Assembly: GCA_020726505.1 (NCBI GenBank)
Contig: JAHLEZ010000025.1
Coordinates: 434,001-498,000 of the forward strand
Length of the DNA stretch: 64,000 nt
Direction: 5' to 3'
Origin: Leptodontidium sp. MPI-SDFR-AT-0119
Taxonomy: Eukaryota; Ascomycota; Leotiomycetes; Helotiales; Leptodontidiaceae
Shown: positions 19,695 through 30,878 of the stretch, piece after piece
How the letters are laid out: each line of letters starts with the position of its first letter
Numbering within the stretch: the first letter of the stretch is position 1
The notes under the pieces: generated by a model
Database searches by the model: none
What the model was told of the DNA's origin: nothing
Seen by the model: the letters and a program-made list of their open reading frames with translations, nothing else
Program-made: the position numbers and the translations under genes

Positions 19695-22598
19695 ATGGAT
19701 GGGCTCTCGGCAGCCGCGAGTGTCATCGCTGTCATCCAGATCTCGGAACACGTCGTATCGCTCTGCTCTCAATACCTAAAGGCCGTCAAGAATTCAAAAT
19801 CCGACATCGTGCGTCTGCAAGGCGAGCTCAGCAGCCTGAAGCCTGTTCTCGAAGGCGCGCAGACGCTTCTTGATGGCCCTAATGCGGCAAGGCTCGAGAC
19901 ATCGAGGCCCTTGCTTGATGGACTCAGAGGCTGTTATTCGCAACTCAAGGACTTGGAAAAGAAGCTGAAAGACTACCTGAAAACCGAGGACAAGAGCAAG
20001 GGAATAAGGCTCTTTGGACTCCGCGCCCTAAAGTGGCCATTTAAGAGCAAGAAAGTCGATACTGTCATCCAGAACCTCAACAAATTTCGAGACATCCTTT
20101 CCGCGAGTCTCAATATCGACCAGACGTATGCTGCAGATTCTTCGCTAGCGACTACTTGATTACTGACATTGCTTTCACTAGGACTCTCCTTCTCGACAAT
20201 TTCGAACGAGTCAATAACGAGGAACAGGTCAAGATTCTGGAATGGATCTCACCCATAAAATACAGAGCGCACCACGATACAGTCAAGGAGGCTCGAACAT
20301 CCGATACGTGCGAATGGTTGTTGCAAGAGGAGAGATTCCGGAAATGGGAGGACGCCAGTTCGTCAGTTATCCTGTGGCTTCAAGGTTCTCGTTAGTATTC
20401 CCTTTCATATTCCCTTGCAAGGCCCGTGACTGACCGCTATAGCTGGCGCTGGAAAAACCTTCCTTACCTCCAGGGTTATCGACCATGTTCTGAGCCGGCT
20501 TGAGAGTTCCTCGAACCGGGAGGGGTTTGCGTTCTTCTACTGCAATCGGAACGAAGAGGAACGTCGGAAACCACTCTCCGTCCTTCGAAGTTATACTCGC
20601 CAATTGTCGACCACTACGGGGTATCCTGGAGAGATGCACAAGAAGCTCCGAGCCCTGTGGCTTGAAAGGACACTCAGGGGGTCGGAGTTCGGCTTCGAGG
20701 CCTGCCGAGAACAACTGCTCGAGTCGGTGAATCTCTACCCGAGGACCACTCTCGTACTGGATGCCCTGGACGAATGTGACCCGGGCTCGCGTGACCGTCT
20801 CATCGAGACGATCGAGCTCCTGTTATCGAGGTCTAAGAGCTCCCTCAGGGTCTTCATCTCAAGCCGACCTGACGCTGATATCCGGGATCGCTTCCTTTCC
20901 CGGCCTAACATCGAAATCCAGGCTACTGACAACCAAGAAGACATCAAGAAATTCGTTAACGAGGAGATTGTTAAGCACCGACGCTGGAACAAGATATCTG
21001 CGCAGCTGCGAGAAGACGTGGTTAAGACTCTCTTAGCTCGAAGCGAGGGAATGTAAGTCCCACCCGGGGCATAGGATTCCAGCTAGTACTAATTTAGGAA
21101 CAGGTTCCAGTGGGCTTTTCTACAGACTAGGCAGCTACTCGAGCTGCAAACAGAAGCAGCCGTAAGAGATCGACTTGGAAAGCTTCCCGTTGGTCTTAAA
21201 GCTGCCTACGGTGAAATATATGGCAAAATCGCAGCTCGGAACGAACACGAGAAAGTTCTTGCAGATCGTGCCTTCATGTGGGTAATGTGCGCCTGCAAAC
21301 CTCTGAAGAGTAACGAGCTCCTGAGTGCAATTCGTCTCGACCCGAAGGGCGACATCACACCCTTGTCTGAGGAAGTTGATGAGGGTCTTCTACTAGACCT
21401 TTGTAACAATCTCCTCGTCCTCGATAGCCAGCGAAATGTCTGGAGGTTCTCACATCTCTCGGTGACGGAATATTTCGAAAAGAATCACTGGAACCTGGAG
21501 CAGGCGCACTGTTATGCCGCCAAAATTTGTCTCGGACTTCTTATCGGTACATACAAGGAACCGAGAACTGGCAGTGTTAATAGTTTTGGGGACAGCCACG
21601 ATCATGAGAGTAGAGCACGCGACATTTTTGATCCGAAGCACTCGCTTCAGAAATATTCCCGGTACCACTGGATGACCCATATCCAGACTCAAGAGGAACA
21701 AGAAGCTAATCCTGTGTTGGCTAACCTATTGAAGGCCTTCCTCGGGTCTCCGGGGGAAAGCAGTTTACAATATCGGCAGTGGTATCTCCAGGTCAAGGCT
21801 GACCAGGACAGCCCGTCAAGCTTTGATTTCCCTTATATTAATATAGGGAAAATCTCCCTAGAAAATAGCACCGTTTTCGCAATGTGCCGTTTTTCGTTTT
21901 ATACCCTTCTGTCGGACTGGTGGGCCAACGCAGAAATTTCGCTCTCACAAACGAACAGCGAGGGTGAAAATCTCCTGACACTTGCTGCCGTAGCAGGTTG
22001 CAGGCCTATCTGTGAGGAACTCGTAAAACGGGGCATGTACGTCAACCTGGAAAATGGGATTTACGGCAGTGCCCTTGCAACAGCAGCATGGTGTGGAAAC
22101 ACCGAGACTGTCGAGTTCCTCGTCGAGAAAGGCGCCGACGTAAACCTGCAGCTGCAGACTGGAATATACGGCAGTGCTCTTGCAGCAGCAGCATGGTGTG
22201 GAAACACTGAGACTATCGAGTTCCTCGTTAAGCAAGGCGCCGACGTGAACCTACAGCTGCAGACTGGAGACTATGGCAGTGCTCTTGCAGCAGCAGCAGC
22301 AGTGGGAAACACCGAGACTATCGAGTTCCTCGTCGAGAAAGGCGCCGATGTGAACTTACAGCTACAGACTGGATACTTCGGTAGTGCTCTTGCAGCAGCA
22401 ACATGGTCTGGAAACACCGAGACTGTCGAGTTCCTCGTCGAGCAAGGCGCCGACGTAAACCTGCAGCTGCAGACTGGAATGTACGGTAGCGCCCTAGCAG
22501 CAGCAGCAGCAGCAGTAGTGGGAAACACTAAGGCTGTCGAGTTCCTCGTCAAGCAAGGCGCCTGCAGCTTCAGACTGGAAAGTACGGCAGTGCCCTAA
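19695..22598 (+). CDS. NACHT-ankyrin STAND receptor (NLR-like), C-terminal frameshift
   Basis: Four exons: 19695-20125, 20182-20390, 20443-21052 and 21104-22598, with introns of 50-60 bp that all splice in frame. The N-terminus (MDGLSAAASVIAVIQISEHV) is the helical fungal STAND N-terminal domain. The Walker A motif GSPGAGKTFLTS is rebuilt across intron 2 and Walker B is TTLVLDALDECDP. A winged-helix-like region follows (FMWVMCACKPLKSNELL, FSHLSVTEYF), then ankyrin repeats. Five repeats of 35 aa (22056-22580) are nearly identical. In the last one the reading frame breaks: about ten bases equivalent to GACGTAAACC are missing after GGCGCC (around 22562), giving a premature stop at 22598. Continuing in the other frame to 22828 restores further ankyrin sequence (ESLINTGAKVDLRLENGHYS). 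Fungal NLRs mediate non-self recognition and cell death. The shortened product may still work, since repeat number varies in this family. Confidence 0.87.
22056..22580 (+). repeat. Near-identical 105-nt ankyrin-coding tandem repeats
   Basis: Unit starts at 22056, 22161, 22266, 22371, 22476 and 22577. Spacing is exactly 105 nt until the last interval of 101 (a 6-nt GCAGCA gain and a 10-nt loss). Units differ by only a few bases, far less than ankyrin repeats normally diverge. Confidence 0.92.
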
Positions 22599-22828
22599 CA
22601 GCAGCAGCCTTCTGGGGTTGGGGTTGTTGCGTAGAGAGTTTGATAAACACAGGAGCCAAGGTGGATCTTAGGCTAGAGAATGGACATTATAGCACTGCTC
22701 TTCATGCGTCACAGGCGGGTGTCTCTCAAGAGGATCGAAAGATTGTATGGTGGGATAAGAGGGATGTGGAAAGACGGAAACGAGACAAAGCTAAAGTGGT
22801 AGAACTACTTCAACGTAAGGTGCAATGA

Positions 22829-23539
22829 GTGAGGAACGGTTAGGAGATAAATAAGACTCTAAACTCACTTTTCTTCGAATGCTCAATTAGTGTTCATCGT
22901 TAATACCCTTTTTTAATATCTTTATCCAATAGAGGAGTCTGGGGGGAGCGACTACTTTATGCTTCTCTATTTTGCCACCAGATGCTTGGAAACTCATCGA
23001 AGCTTCGGCGAGGTAAGGAGGATCCCGCATCTGCGCCACCCATTCAACAGGCGGCTTGCTCCTTTAGTGCGGCAAAATGGCGTGACCTCTTGTTTCGGCC
23101 ATCTGAGGGCTTTGGAAAGCTCGTTGTACCTCTCTGGCAATGTCCAGCTTTAGTGGCTGGGTCGTTCCCTCGAAGGTGGCTGCGATAATCTGACCGAACT
23201 ACAACACAACCTTCCACCGTGGTGGCCCAATACAATGGATTACCAATTACTGTCGAATGTGGTACTTTAAGACGGGGTGATGGATGTTTTTGAGCGTGCT
23301 TCAACTCCCTTGTAGCAAGTTTGTTGTTGCGTCTCAATTTTTATTTTTTATTGTTTTTAGGGGCCTTAGATTTCTATATCAGACGAGGAATTCCTCTCTC
23401 GATTACTCTTGGAAAGTTCGAAGTCAAGTCTGTCTTTTGTCCTTCATGTTTCTTGGGGTTCGGTTTACTCCGTAGATTGGCTCGATATTATTGCTTCTTC
23501 AGCAACCTAGTCCCAATCTTCAGCCTCGTCTTGAATCAA
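22829..23539. other. Intergenic
   Basis: Follows the NACHT gene. No gene, RNA or repeat recognised; only short chance frames on both strands. Confidence 0.35.
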
Positions 23540-26500
23540 GAACAAAGACGGTGGCAGTCGGTCCAAAGAAGGAAGAGGTTTCCAACGATTTTGAATCAGA
23601 AATATGCCCTTGAAATATCCGAGAACACCTCCGTCACGGATATAGACGAGATCGACGCCGAAATATGAGAAGCAAAAACAGAACTTCCTCCTCGAGGTAT
23701 CAGCGGTTTGAAATGGGCCTTGGTCGTTCTCTCAATTCTTAGCTCGACATTGCTTTTCGTGCTCGACAACACTGTTGTCGCAGATGTCCAACCAGTTACT
23801 GTTACGCAGTTCAATTCAATTGGCAAGCTCACTTGGCTCAGTGTAGCATTCTTGATCGGTGCAGCAGCGATGAACTCAGTCTGGGGCAAGATTTATCGTC
23901 GGTTGGCATTGATGCTCCATGGAGCATCGCTTGTTGAGATGAGATGAGATGAGGAAGCCACGCAGCTCTTAGTATCCCCTTGACTGCCACCAGGAGCGCC
24001 CTCCTGTAGGCCCTGTAAGGCACCCCTAAGCGAGAGCCTAATTAAGCGAGGAACACCAAAATTTCAGGGCAGTCACCTAAAAAGCTTCGTTTTACAGCCA
24101 AATCGTATCATTTTCTATGAAAGACTGTAAAGCAATCTGTTAATTTACAAAGATAGATATTACATTCTTTGCATCCGAAGGTTGAGTAAGTTCTTTTGCT
24201 CGGGCGGCCTATATTAGCAGCTCTTTCGGCTAAAGCCACTCTCTTCCTAGGTTGATCGAAAAACCTGCCTCCTTTACACGCCACGTAGTCTGCTTTCGTA
24301 GGCATCTTAATGAGTGTGTGTTGATGAACCGGAACCTCAAAAGCGACTCCAGATAGCCCTAAAACACGTCTCTTACGAGAACCCGGTGTATCCTTCCCAC
24401 TCGCCATTAATGACTCCACAAGCTATATGCGGAAATCGTCTTGACTATGAAATGTGACGGTTTCGACGTCATATTCAGAGTACTTATAGATCAAGTAGCA
24501 ATTACTGAGTACTACTAAGAACATGTATTAGTGTAAACTCTAGATTGGTCCTCTTTGAATACGCCTAAGGCCACTATTATGAGAGTGAAGCTGGTCCCCT
24601 AGATTTACAGCTCCCATAAACTAGTTGTAAGCGTTAAAGCTCTCTAGGATCCATAGCTCTTTAGTAGCTTCGCCGTCCTTGTACGGAGCCCGACTAATGA
24701 TTGCATTACTGGCAGTCTCTTTTAGACGTTTCCGTACACGTAAAACCTTAGTTTTACCATCCCAATATGTCGACATAAGCAAGGCAAAAGCTCCATCCTA
24801 GAAGCCCTCTTAATTGACCAGACCCGACTCTGTTAGGAATGTATGGGTCTCACCCCAGGGCATAGCATTTGGCCCCTTCTCCTTATACTTCTTGAGGTCT
24901 ACTAGCTCTTGAACTACTCCAGATGAGATTCGACATGTACCCGTGGATGCGATATTTATCTTCTGTAGGTACTTAAACAGCTGTAGAGAAGTAAAGAGGT
25001 TATTAATATACACATGATATGTTACATCCGGTAGAGAGCTCAAAAGGTGCGGTACGACTACTTAAGTCTTATTGAGGTCCTTGGGTTTCTTGACTTTGTA
25101 TGCACTACCTTGCTTCCTAGGTACGTGGTACGCCCACTTCAAGAAGAAGCCTTTCTGTACAATAACCCATATCTTGATTCTGGTAAGAGTTGGCTTCCTA
25201 AGTATAGTGGTAATGAATTTGCTTCGACTAGTGTATCGTTAAATAGCTTTATCTACAGCCACTTACTGTCCTAGTTTCCAAAATCGCAGGTTTATTTCTT
25301 AAATATATATATTCAATAGTTCCGTCTATATAAAAGTTAGCCTAATATAACTAAAATTAAGTGAAGAACTGACCTTATCGTACAAGTGGGCATTTTTATC
25401 CTTATAGATTCTGAATCGTCGACGTAGCTCTTAAAACCGGTTCCTTGAAAAGAGCTTAATAATAGGGTAAAAAGGCGTCATTTTCTTCGTAGACTAGTAG
25501 TCCTTAATAGTGTTTATAGGGTACACTGTCATATAAATACAAAAGGCTAAATATAAGTAGATTTCTGATCTATAAGTAGGTTCTTATGCCGCTGCACGAG
25601 ATTTAGGTTTTAGTGTATCGCCCGATAAATCCCTTTGGTAAGAGTTTATAGCCAAAACGATTTAATCTACTATGTCTTTGTTATAGTACTATGTGAAGAG
25701 GGTAATAGGATCCTCTAGAGAGCAATCCTCCGGCATATGCACTTCAAAGTCGAAATCATCTAGTTCAATAGGCTTAAAAGAGGTGCCAGCTTTTAAAAGA
25801 GGCTTCACCTTCGGCCGAAGGGTCCCAGCATTAGTAGTATCTGCAACTACAGGTTCGGGCATCGTGATTGCATTGAAATATAGATGTTTATAGTGGTAAA
25901 ACTGGCTTTGTTGATGACTTTATTGATACCCCGCACTAGAGCCTGAGGACCCTGTAATGACAGGCTACCATGGCAACCGTTCAGCGCACGTGCGCTGTGG
26001 GGAGGGCGCTTATGGCAGTCAAGGGGATACATGCCATGCCCTCCAACAACAACTGTGCCGTTCATTGCCGTGGGGATGAATGTGCTTCTAGGAATGTGTC
26101 GCTACGCTCGCGACGTCCGTCCACTTCTAGTTTGCGCGCACATGCAGTTTAACGCCAAATGGTGGCTTAGCGACAACGAAGAATGCCCATCGCCAACTTG
26201 TCGTGGCCCCCCGGAGGGCTAGCGGCGCGTCACCAACTTGCACGCCACCTAAACATGGAAATCTCCAATGAACATGAAGCTGACAAGTGCGCAGATCACC
26301 CACTGTGGTCAGAAACTTCAAGAAGTATCTAAGAGAGAGAAGAAGTTGGAGATTTTCAGGTGATACGTGGTGCGGTCATTTGAATGAGTGGTGGTTCCTT
26401 CCTAAAGTGGAAAGAAGTCAACATTTCACGCCCGCCCCGCCCCGCACCACACTTTCATTCCTTCCTTCTCAAGAGTTACTGTGAAGTGGGACTGACGCTA

Positions 26501-27400
26501 GCGCAGTCACATGTTTGGCTACCTTGAAGGGAACTACGAAGCTCGCCGCTAGTCGGTGATGTCTTCGTCTCTGTAACTCCACTACTATCGCAGCTAGGTT
26601 GGCAACCCCTAATAGCCAAAAATCCTCACCTTGCAACTCCAAGGGAGGTCGCGTTGTTCGCCCTCCTTACCACACCACCACCACCACCACCAGCGCCGCC
26701 TTTGCCCCCGTCTATCCGTTCATACTCCCTAACAAAGACCCCCCGCTCGGGAATCCCTTTGATGGGCCGTGCTCGTGAGATGGACTACGTCGGAAGTGTT
26801 CTCACCATGGGAGCCTTCGCCTCCGGCGTCATGGCCGTGTTCTTCGGCGGTGTAACCTACGGCTGGAATTCCGGACAAACCATCGGCCTCTTCTGCTGTT
26901 CTGGCGTCCTCTTCGTTCTCTTGGGACTTCAACAAATTTACGCCATTTTCACCACTACTAGCCGACGTACCTTCCCGGTGGAGTTTTTCAAGTCGAGGAC
27001 TATGCTTATCCTCTTCGCTATGACCGTTGCAGGCGGAACTGCAATCTTCATCCCCATCTACAGTACATGATCCCGATCTTCTTCTAGTTCACCCGCAACG
27101 ATACCGCCCTCGAAGCAGGCCTGCGTCTCCTCCCCTTCGTCATGCTCATAATCTTCGCCGCCATCAGAAACGGCGCTATCCTCTCTACTTACGGCTACTA
27201 CATGCCCTGGTACACGCTCGGCGGTCTCCTCTGCCTAACCGGCGGCGCGCTCATGTATACCGTGAGTACCGAGACATTAGTAACAAGAGTGTATGGCTAT
27301 AGTATTATTATCGAGCTCGGCGACGGTTTGTTTGCATAAGCTTCTTTCTTCGTAGCACAAGCTATTGTATAAGCCAAATATTGATTATAATAAGTAATTT
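23540..27400 (+). pseudogene. DHA2-type MFS drug-efflux pump, split and decayed
   Basis: The N-terminal part (about 23590-23902) reads ELPPRGISGLKWALVVLSIL, LFVLDNTVVADVQPVTVTQF and GKLTWLSVAFLIGAAAMNSV, which are TM1-TM2 of the DHA2 family. An in-frame TGA (23666-23668) just before this could be CGA originally. The homology ends after WGKIYRR. The C-terminal part returns near 26750 with GIPLMGRAREMDYVGSVLTM and continues through FFGGVTYGWNSGQTIG to STYGYYMPWYTLGG and YGYSIII. It then has TAA where the family has Gln (LFA-stop-ASFFVAQAIV-stop) and a broken stretch near 27070. The middle (roughly TM3 to TM6) is missing, replaced by a piggyBac-like element and unexplained sequence. Not functional. 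Confidence 0.85.
23972..26030 (-). mobile_element. piggyBac-like DNA transposon, degraded
   Basis: About 2.06 kb. The left end GTATCCCCTTGACTGCCA (23972-23989) is matched by its complement at the right end (TGGCAGTCAAGGGGATAC, 26013-26030), followed on both sides by AGCGCCCTCC-like sequence. Minus-strand coding remnants: YHVYINNLFTSLQLFKYLQK with TGTCRISSGVVQELVDLKKY (25043-24810), and at the C-terminus FGCKECNIYLCKLTDCFTVF (24190-24110), the Cys-rich end of DDE_Tnp_1_7 (piggyBac) transposases. Other parts are broken by stops. The expected TTAA target duplication is not clear, so the termini may have decayed or been rearranged. Confidence 0.8.
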
Positions 27401-27708
27401 GTTATTACGTTATTCAGGTGTTAAGGTGTTAAGCTATTAGTTTATTATCCTCTCTAGCCGTTGTCACATGGCATGATTGCTCGAACCGAGGTAGCAAGGT
27501 TGTAATCGTCAACCCGAAATGGTTAATCAACACGTTCCGGCGAACTCTTCCAACAGATTCCAACCGGTTAAGTTCATGATCTTCATATTCGGGACCAATT
27601 GATGATTATTCTACGGCCCGAAGAAAAGGTTTGCCACGTTCTCGAACCCGACATCCAATACCGATAAGCCGGCACCAACACCAAATCAAGTTTCTGGGAA
27701 TGCTACGA

Positions 27709-28926
27709 TCAATTTAAGCGATATAGCCACCATCCAAATGCTGCCAACCCCAAAAATCCAACAATAATACCCCAATATGAAGGACTTTCTTCTTCCGGCG
27801 GCTGACGACCCGTGTACGGCGTGTAGACTGGCGGCTGATAGGTCGTACGAGATTGCCGTGAAGGTTGAGAATCTTGCCGATAGCCCGAGTATGTACTGCC
27901 GGGGTATGCATGATGCGTGGAGCCTGGAAAAGTGCCGTATGCTTGAGGCTGTGCCGCAGTATATGTTGACGCAGGATACCTTGTGGTCGGAAGGTTTGAC
28001 ACCGAAGGCACCAATGCGGGTAGGCGATGGTTCGAAGCAGGTGGACGATTATTGGCAACAGCTGCATCTGTCGACGTCGAAGGCGCCACATATGTGTTGG
28101 GAATACCCAACACCGGATCGAGATAGCTCTCAGCACCCTGATGAGGAACGACGAATGCACCTTGTCGTGCTGACGATGGCACTTGTGCAGTTGGAACTGG
28201 GATTCCCGCCAGAACAGCCAGTCGCGAGGGAGCCGTTTCGAAGAGAGTGTCTGTCACTGCGAAAGACTCGGGCGAGAGATCCAGCTCGCCCATGAGCATG
28301 GCGTAGCTTGCTTCATTCAGTCTCATCCTGTAGGCTCGGCATTCTCCGGGTCCGAAACCATACGACCTTAATGACGAGACGGGCGCGTTGTAGACATGGT
28401 CCGTCTTCACATAGCACTGCTTCTTGTTCATCGTCCTCCCCTTTTCCAATTCCAACTGCTTGATACCAGCCTCCTCGATCTCTTCGCTGCTTTGGTCCCG
28501 AATTGGAATGCTGGATCGAAAATATGGAACCCTTTCCCTCCTCGCCAAGTAATGGTTGAGCGGCATATCCCTGAAAGAGGTCATCTGCTCGCATCAGCTT
28601 CACTGCCGGGAAGAAATACTTGACAACCGACTCACGATAGCAATAGTCAACACCAAGTCTCCGCACACCTTAGACCTTTTCTTTTGCTTGATCTTCAACA
28701 CCACGACAGGGTGATTGTACCCCTCGTCCTTGAGCTCTTCATTCCCACAGCAGCCATCCTTCCTGCACTTGATTGAAGGACCATGGTTCTCCTTGATGGG
28801 AAGCCAGACAATACACCCAACGCAAATGTCTTCGGATCTCAGCGGCGGGCGATATGCCTGCGAATCATTTGGTGGGGGCCCGCTAGACGAGGCTGCCGTG
28901 CGACTCTGGCGTCGAGTTCTCGGCAT
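27709..28926 (-). CDS. Tail-anchored protein of unknown function
   Basis: Two exons: 28926-28636 and 28584-27709, with a 51-bp intron (GTGAGT...GAGCAG) and in-frame junction LTIAI|MTSFRDMP; 388 aa. The N-terminal third has a compact region with EDICVGCIVWLPIKEN, then RKDGCCGNEEL (two adjacent Cys) and GYNHPVVVLKIKQKKRSKV, resembling a small beta fold seen in many Leotiomycetes proteins. The middle continues with NHYLARRERVPYFRSSIPI and YGFGPGECRAYRMRL. The C-terminal half is Pro/Ser/Tyr-rich and disordered. The last 25 residues (SYWGIIVGFLGLAAFGWWLY) form one membrane helix ending close to the stop, which predicts a tail-anchored protein facing the cytosol. I do not recognise a named function. 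The gene appears intact. Confidence 0.78.
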
Positions 28927-30600
28927 CTTTCAAAACAACAAATACCGTCGAAGAGCGATGAAATCCCCGAAGATGCAATCGGAGTCGACCACGCTCCTTG
29001 AGGGTTTACCGCAGGGAATCATGATATTTATCGACATCCCCCACGTCGTGCGACTCGAGGGAGCCTCATGCAAACGCATTCATGCAACTCGCCAACTTAG
29101 GTGAGGCCAGGCGAGGCCAGGCGTGTCCCTCATCCAACCAGCCGCAGCAAGTGCTGCGGACATCCAATTACTGATTTTGAGGACTCTGATTGGATTTTGT
29201 GGGCGGGATGTGTATGCTGGAGGGCTGGTGCGTGCCAGCGCTTATGGTTGCAGATTCGGTGAGGCTGTGGTGGCCGTCACGTGTGGACCTGAGGTTGACT
29301 TTAAGATTTCAACTCACACAGGTTGTTAGCTAAAAATCTGTGCTCCCGTATCTCTTTCATCTCGCTCGTTAGGCTTTCAACTCTTGCAACGTCCTCGCAG
29401 GAAACTTTCGAAGTGGATGTCACGTGTTAAAATTTCTCCACCCGACTGTTGCTGTTCAAGGTACAGCATAGTCACGATCTGTGTTCTAGGGTAGATAGCT
29501 CGTGGATTCTTTTGGTTTATAGTAGACTCAAGATATTCGATATCCTCGATTAAAGCCCCGAGCTGCTTACAAAGTCTTTGAGGCAGATCGAGTTGACTCC
29601 CTGGACGATGGATCTGAAAGAGGGTCGATATTCGGTTACATTTTTCCGAATCTGATTACAATAGTAATCATGCCAACACCGCTTGTACCCAGAAACAATG
29701 TTTGTGAAAAGAAAAACAAGCCAAATTCGCGAATTACTTCCCCTCAGAATGGGCGAAACGCGTATTTGAGGCAATAAGAGGGTACAAAAGTTAAAAATGC
29801 AATGTATTCTAGCTTAGGTTTAAGGACGATAGTCGTATTGCCCGCTGAGACATGAACACGCTCGCTAGTAAGGGCAAGCGAGATCTCTAGCAATTCGGGC
29901 TGTGAGGCTCTGTTGCTACAGATTTGACCAACCACAACCCTGGACTTAACCCCCCTACTAGCGTGTCATCCATGTCTCAGTGGACGAAGGCAAAGCCTCC
30001 AAGGTTCGTGGCTGGGGTTTACATGGTGGCCTACGGACTACGAAGGACCGGCACTGCAATTTTAGCGTCTAGGAGGAGCTTGAAGTTCAGTCAGCAATCA
30101 GTCAGCCAGTATTTGGAGCAGGGATAATGGAGGGGCCCCGCTCCCTCAAGGGCGGCGCGTGCAGTGTCGAGCGACCCGGGTTCTCGCCGTCAAAATCAAT
30201 CAGCTGAGTCGGCGCGCAGCAGCTTAAGCTCTGTGTGCCTACTTGCACCTTAGCATCCGCTAGGATGAATACATACTAATAGCGAACAGAAATCGTAAGG
30301 CGAATTTTGTGAATATCACCTTTGCATGATTCGGGTCGTTGTTCCGCCCTGCGATTTGAACACATTATAATCCAGACGTGAGAGGCAGCCTCAAGGAGGC
30401 GGTGGGGTGAGTTGATAGGCCAACCGAGCAACGCAGAATTGGGCCTTGGGCTGGAGTCGCTTTTAATAGCCGTTCATATAATCAATCCATGATTCCATTT
30501 GTCCATAAGACTAATTTCAATCATTCTTCCAAATTATCTTTCTGAGTCTGGAGAGATATCTAGATTACATTCCTGGAATCTCTCGATACCGTCGTGCCCC
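28927..30600. other. Intergenic, upstream of the tail-anchored protein gene
   Basis: No gene recognised in 1.7 kb. A 10-bp direct repeat (GAGGCCAGGC twice) lies at about 29103-29122. Chance frames only. Confidence 0.35.
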
Positions 30601-30619
30601 ACTAAAACTCGCCAACCAA

Positions 30620-30840
30620 AATGACTCGCCAAAGAAGACGTCAAGAACTATCTCAAGAACGACTGAGACGGCGTTACCGTCGAGGACGAGCACCGCGAGA
30701 TCGTCAACCCAGACGTCAGATTCTGTGTAATGTCCGACAAGAGCTGCGGGATCCCCATCCCGCACCCAGCCATTCGATTTCACTACGCAGTTCCTTCTAC
30801 AGCAATGAAGGACATGAGTCGTGTCGGACGTGGCAGTGAT
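30620..30840 (+). pseudogene. Short unexplained coding-like fragment before the HET gene
   Basis: In one plus-strand frame this segment reads LAKEDVKNYLKND, stop, DGVTVEDEHREIVNPDVRF and then IPIPHPAIRFHYAVPSTAM. That is protein-like sequence with one TGA inside. It does not belong to the HET reading frame that starts about 40 bp downstream, and I do not recognise the family. It may be a remnant of another gene. Confidence 0.3.
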
Positions 30841-30878
30841 CCTCAAGTCCTGCCCTGCGACGACTGGGTGACACGACT

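Noticed and set aside
22271..22552. Minus-strand frames over the ankyrin array
   Set aside because: Open only because the 105-nt repeat lacks stops in that frame; no family resemblance.
25982..25997. 16-bp palindrome CAGCGCACGTGCGCTG
   Set aside because: Lies within the piggyBac-like right end; probably part of its subterminal structure and not clearly significant.
27777..28295. 172-codon plus-strand frame
   Set aside because: Antisense shadow of the disordered half of the tail-anchored protein gene.
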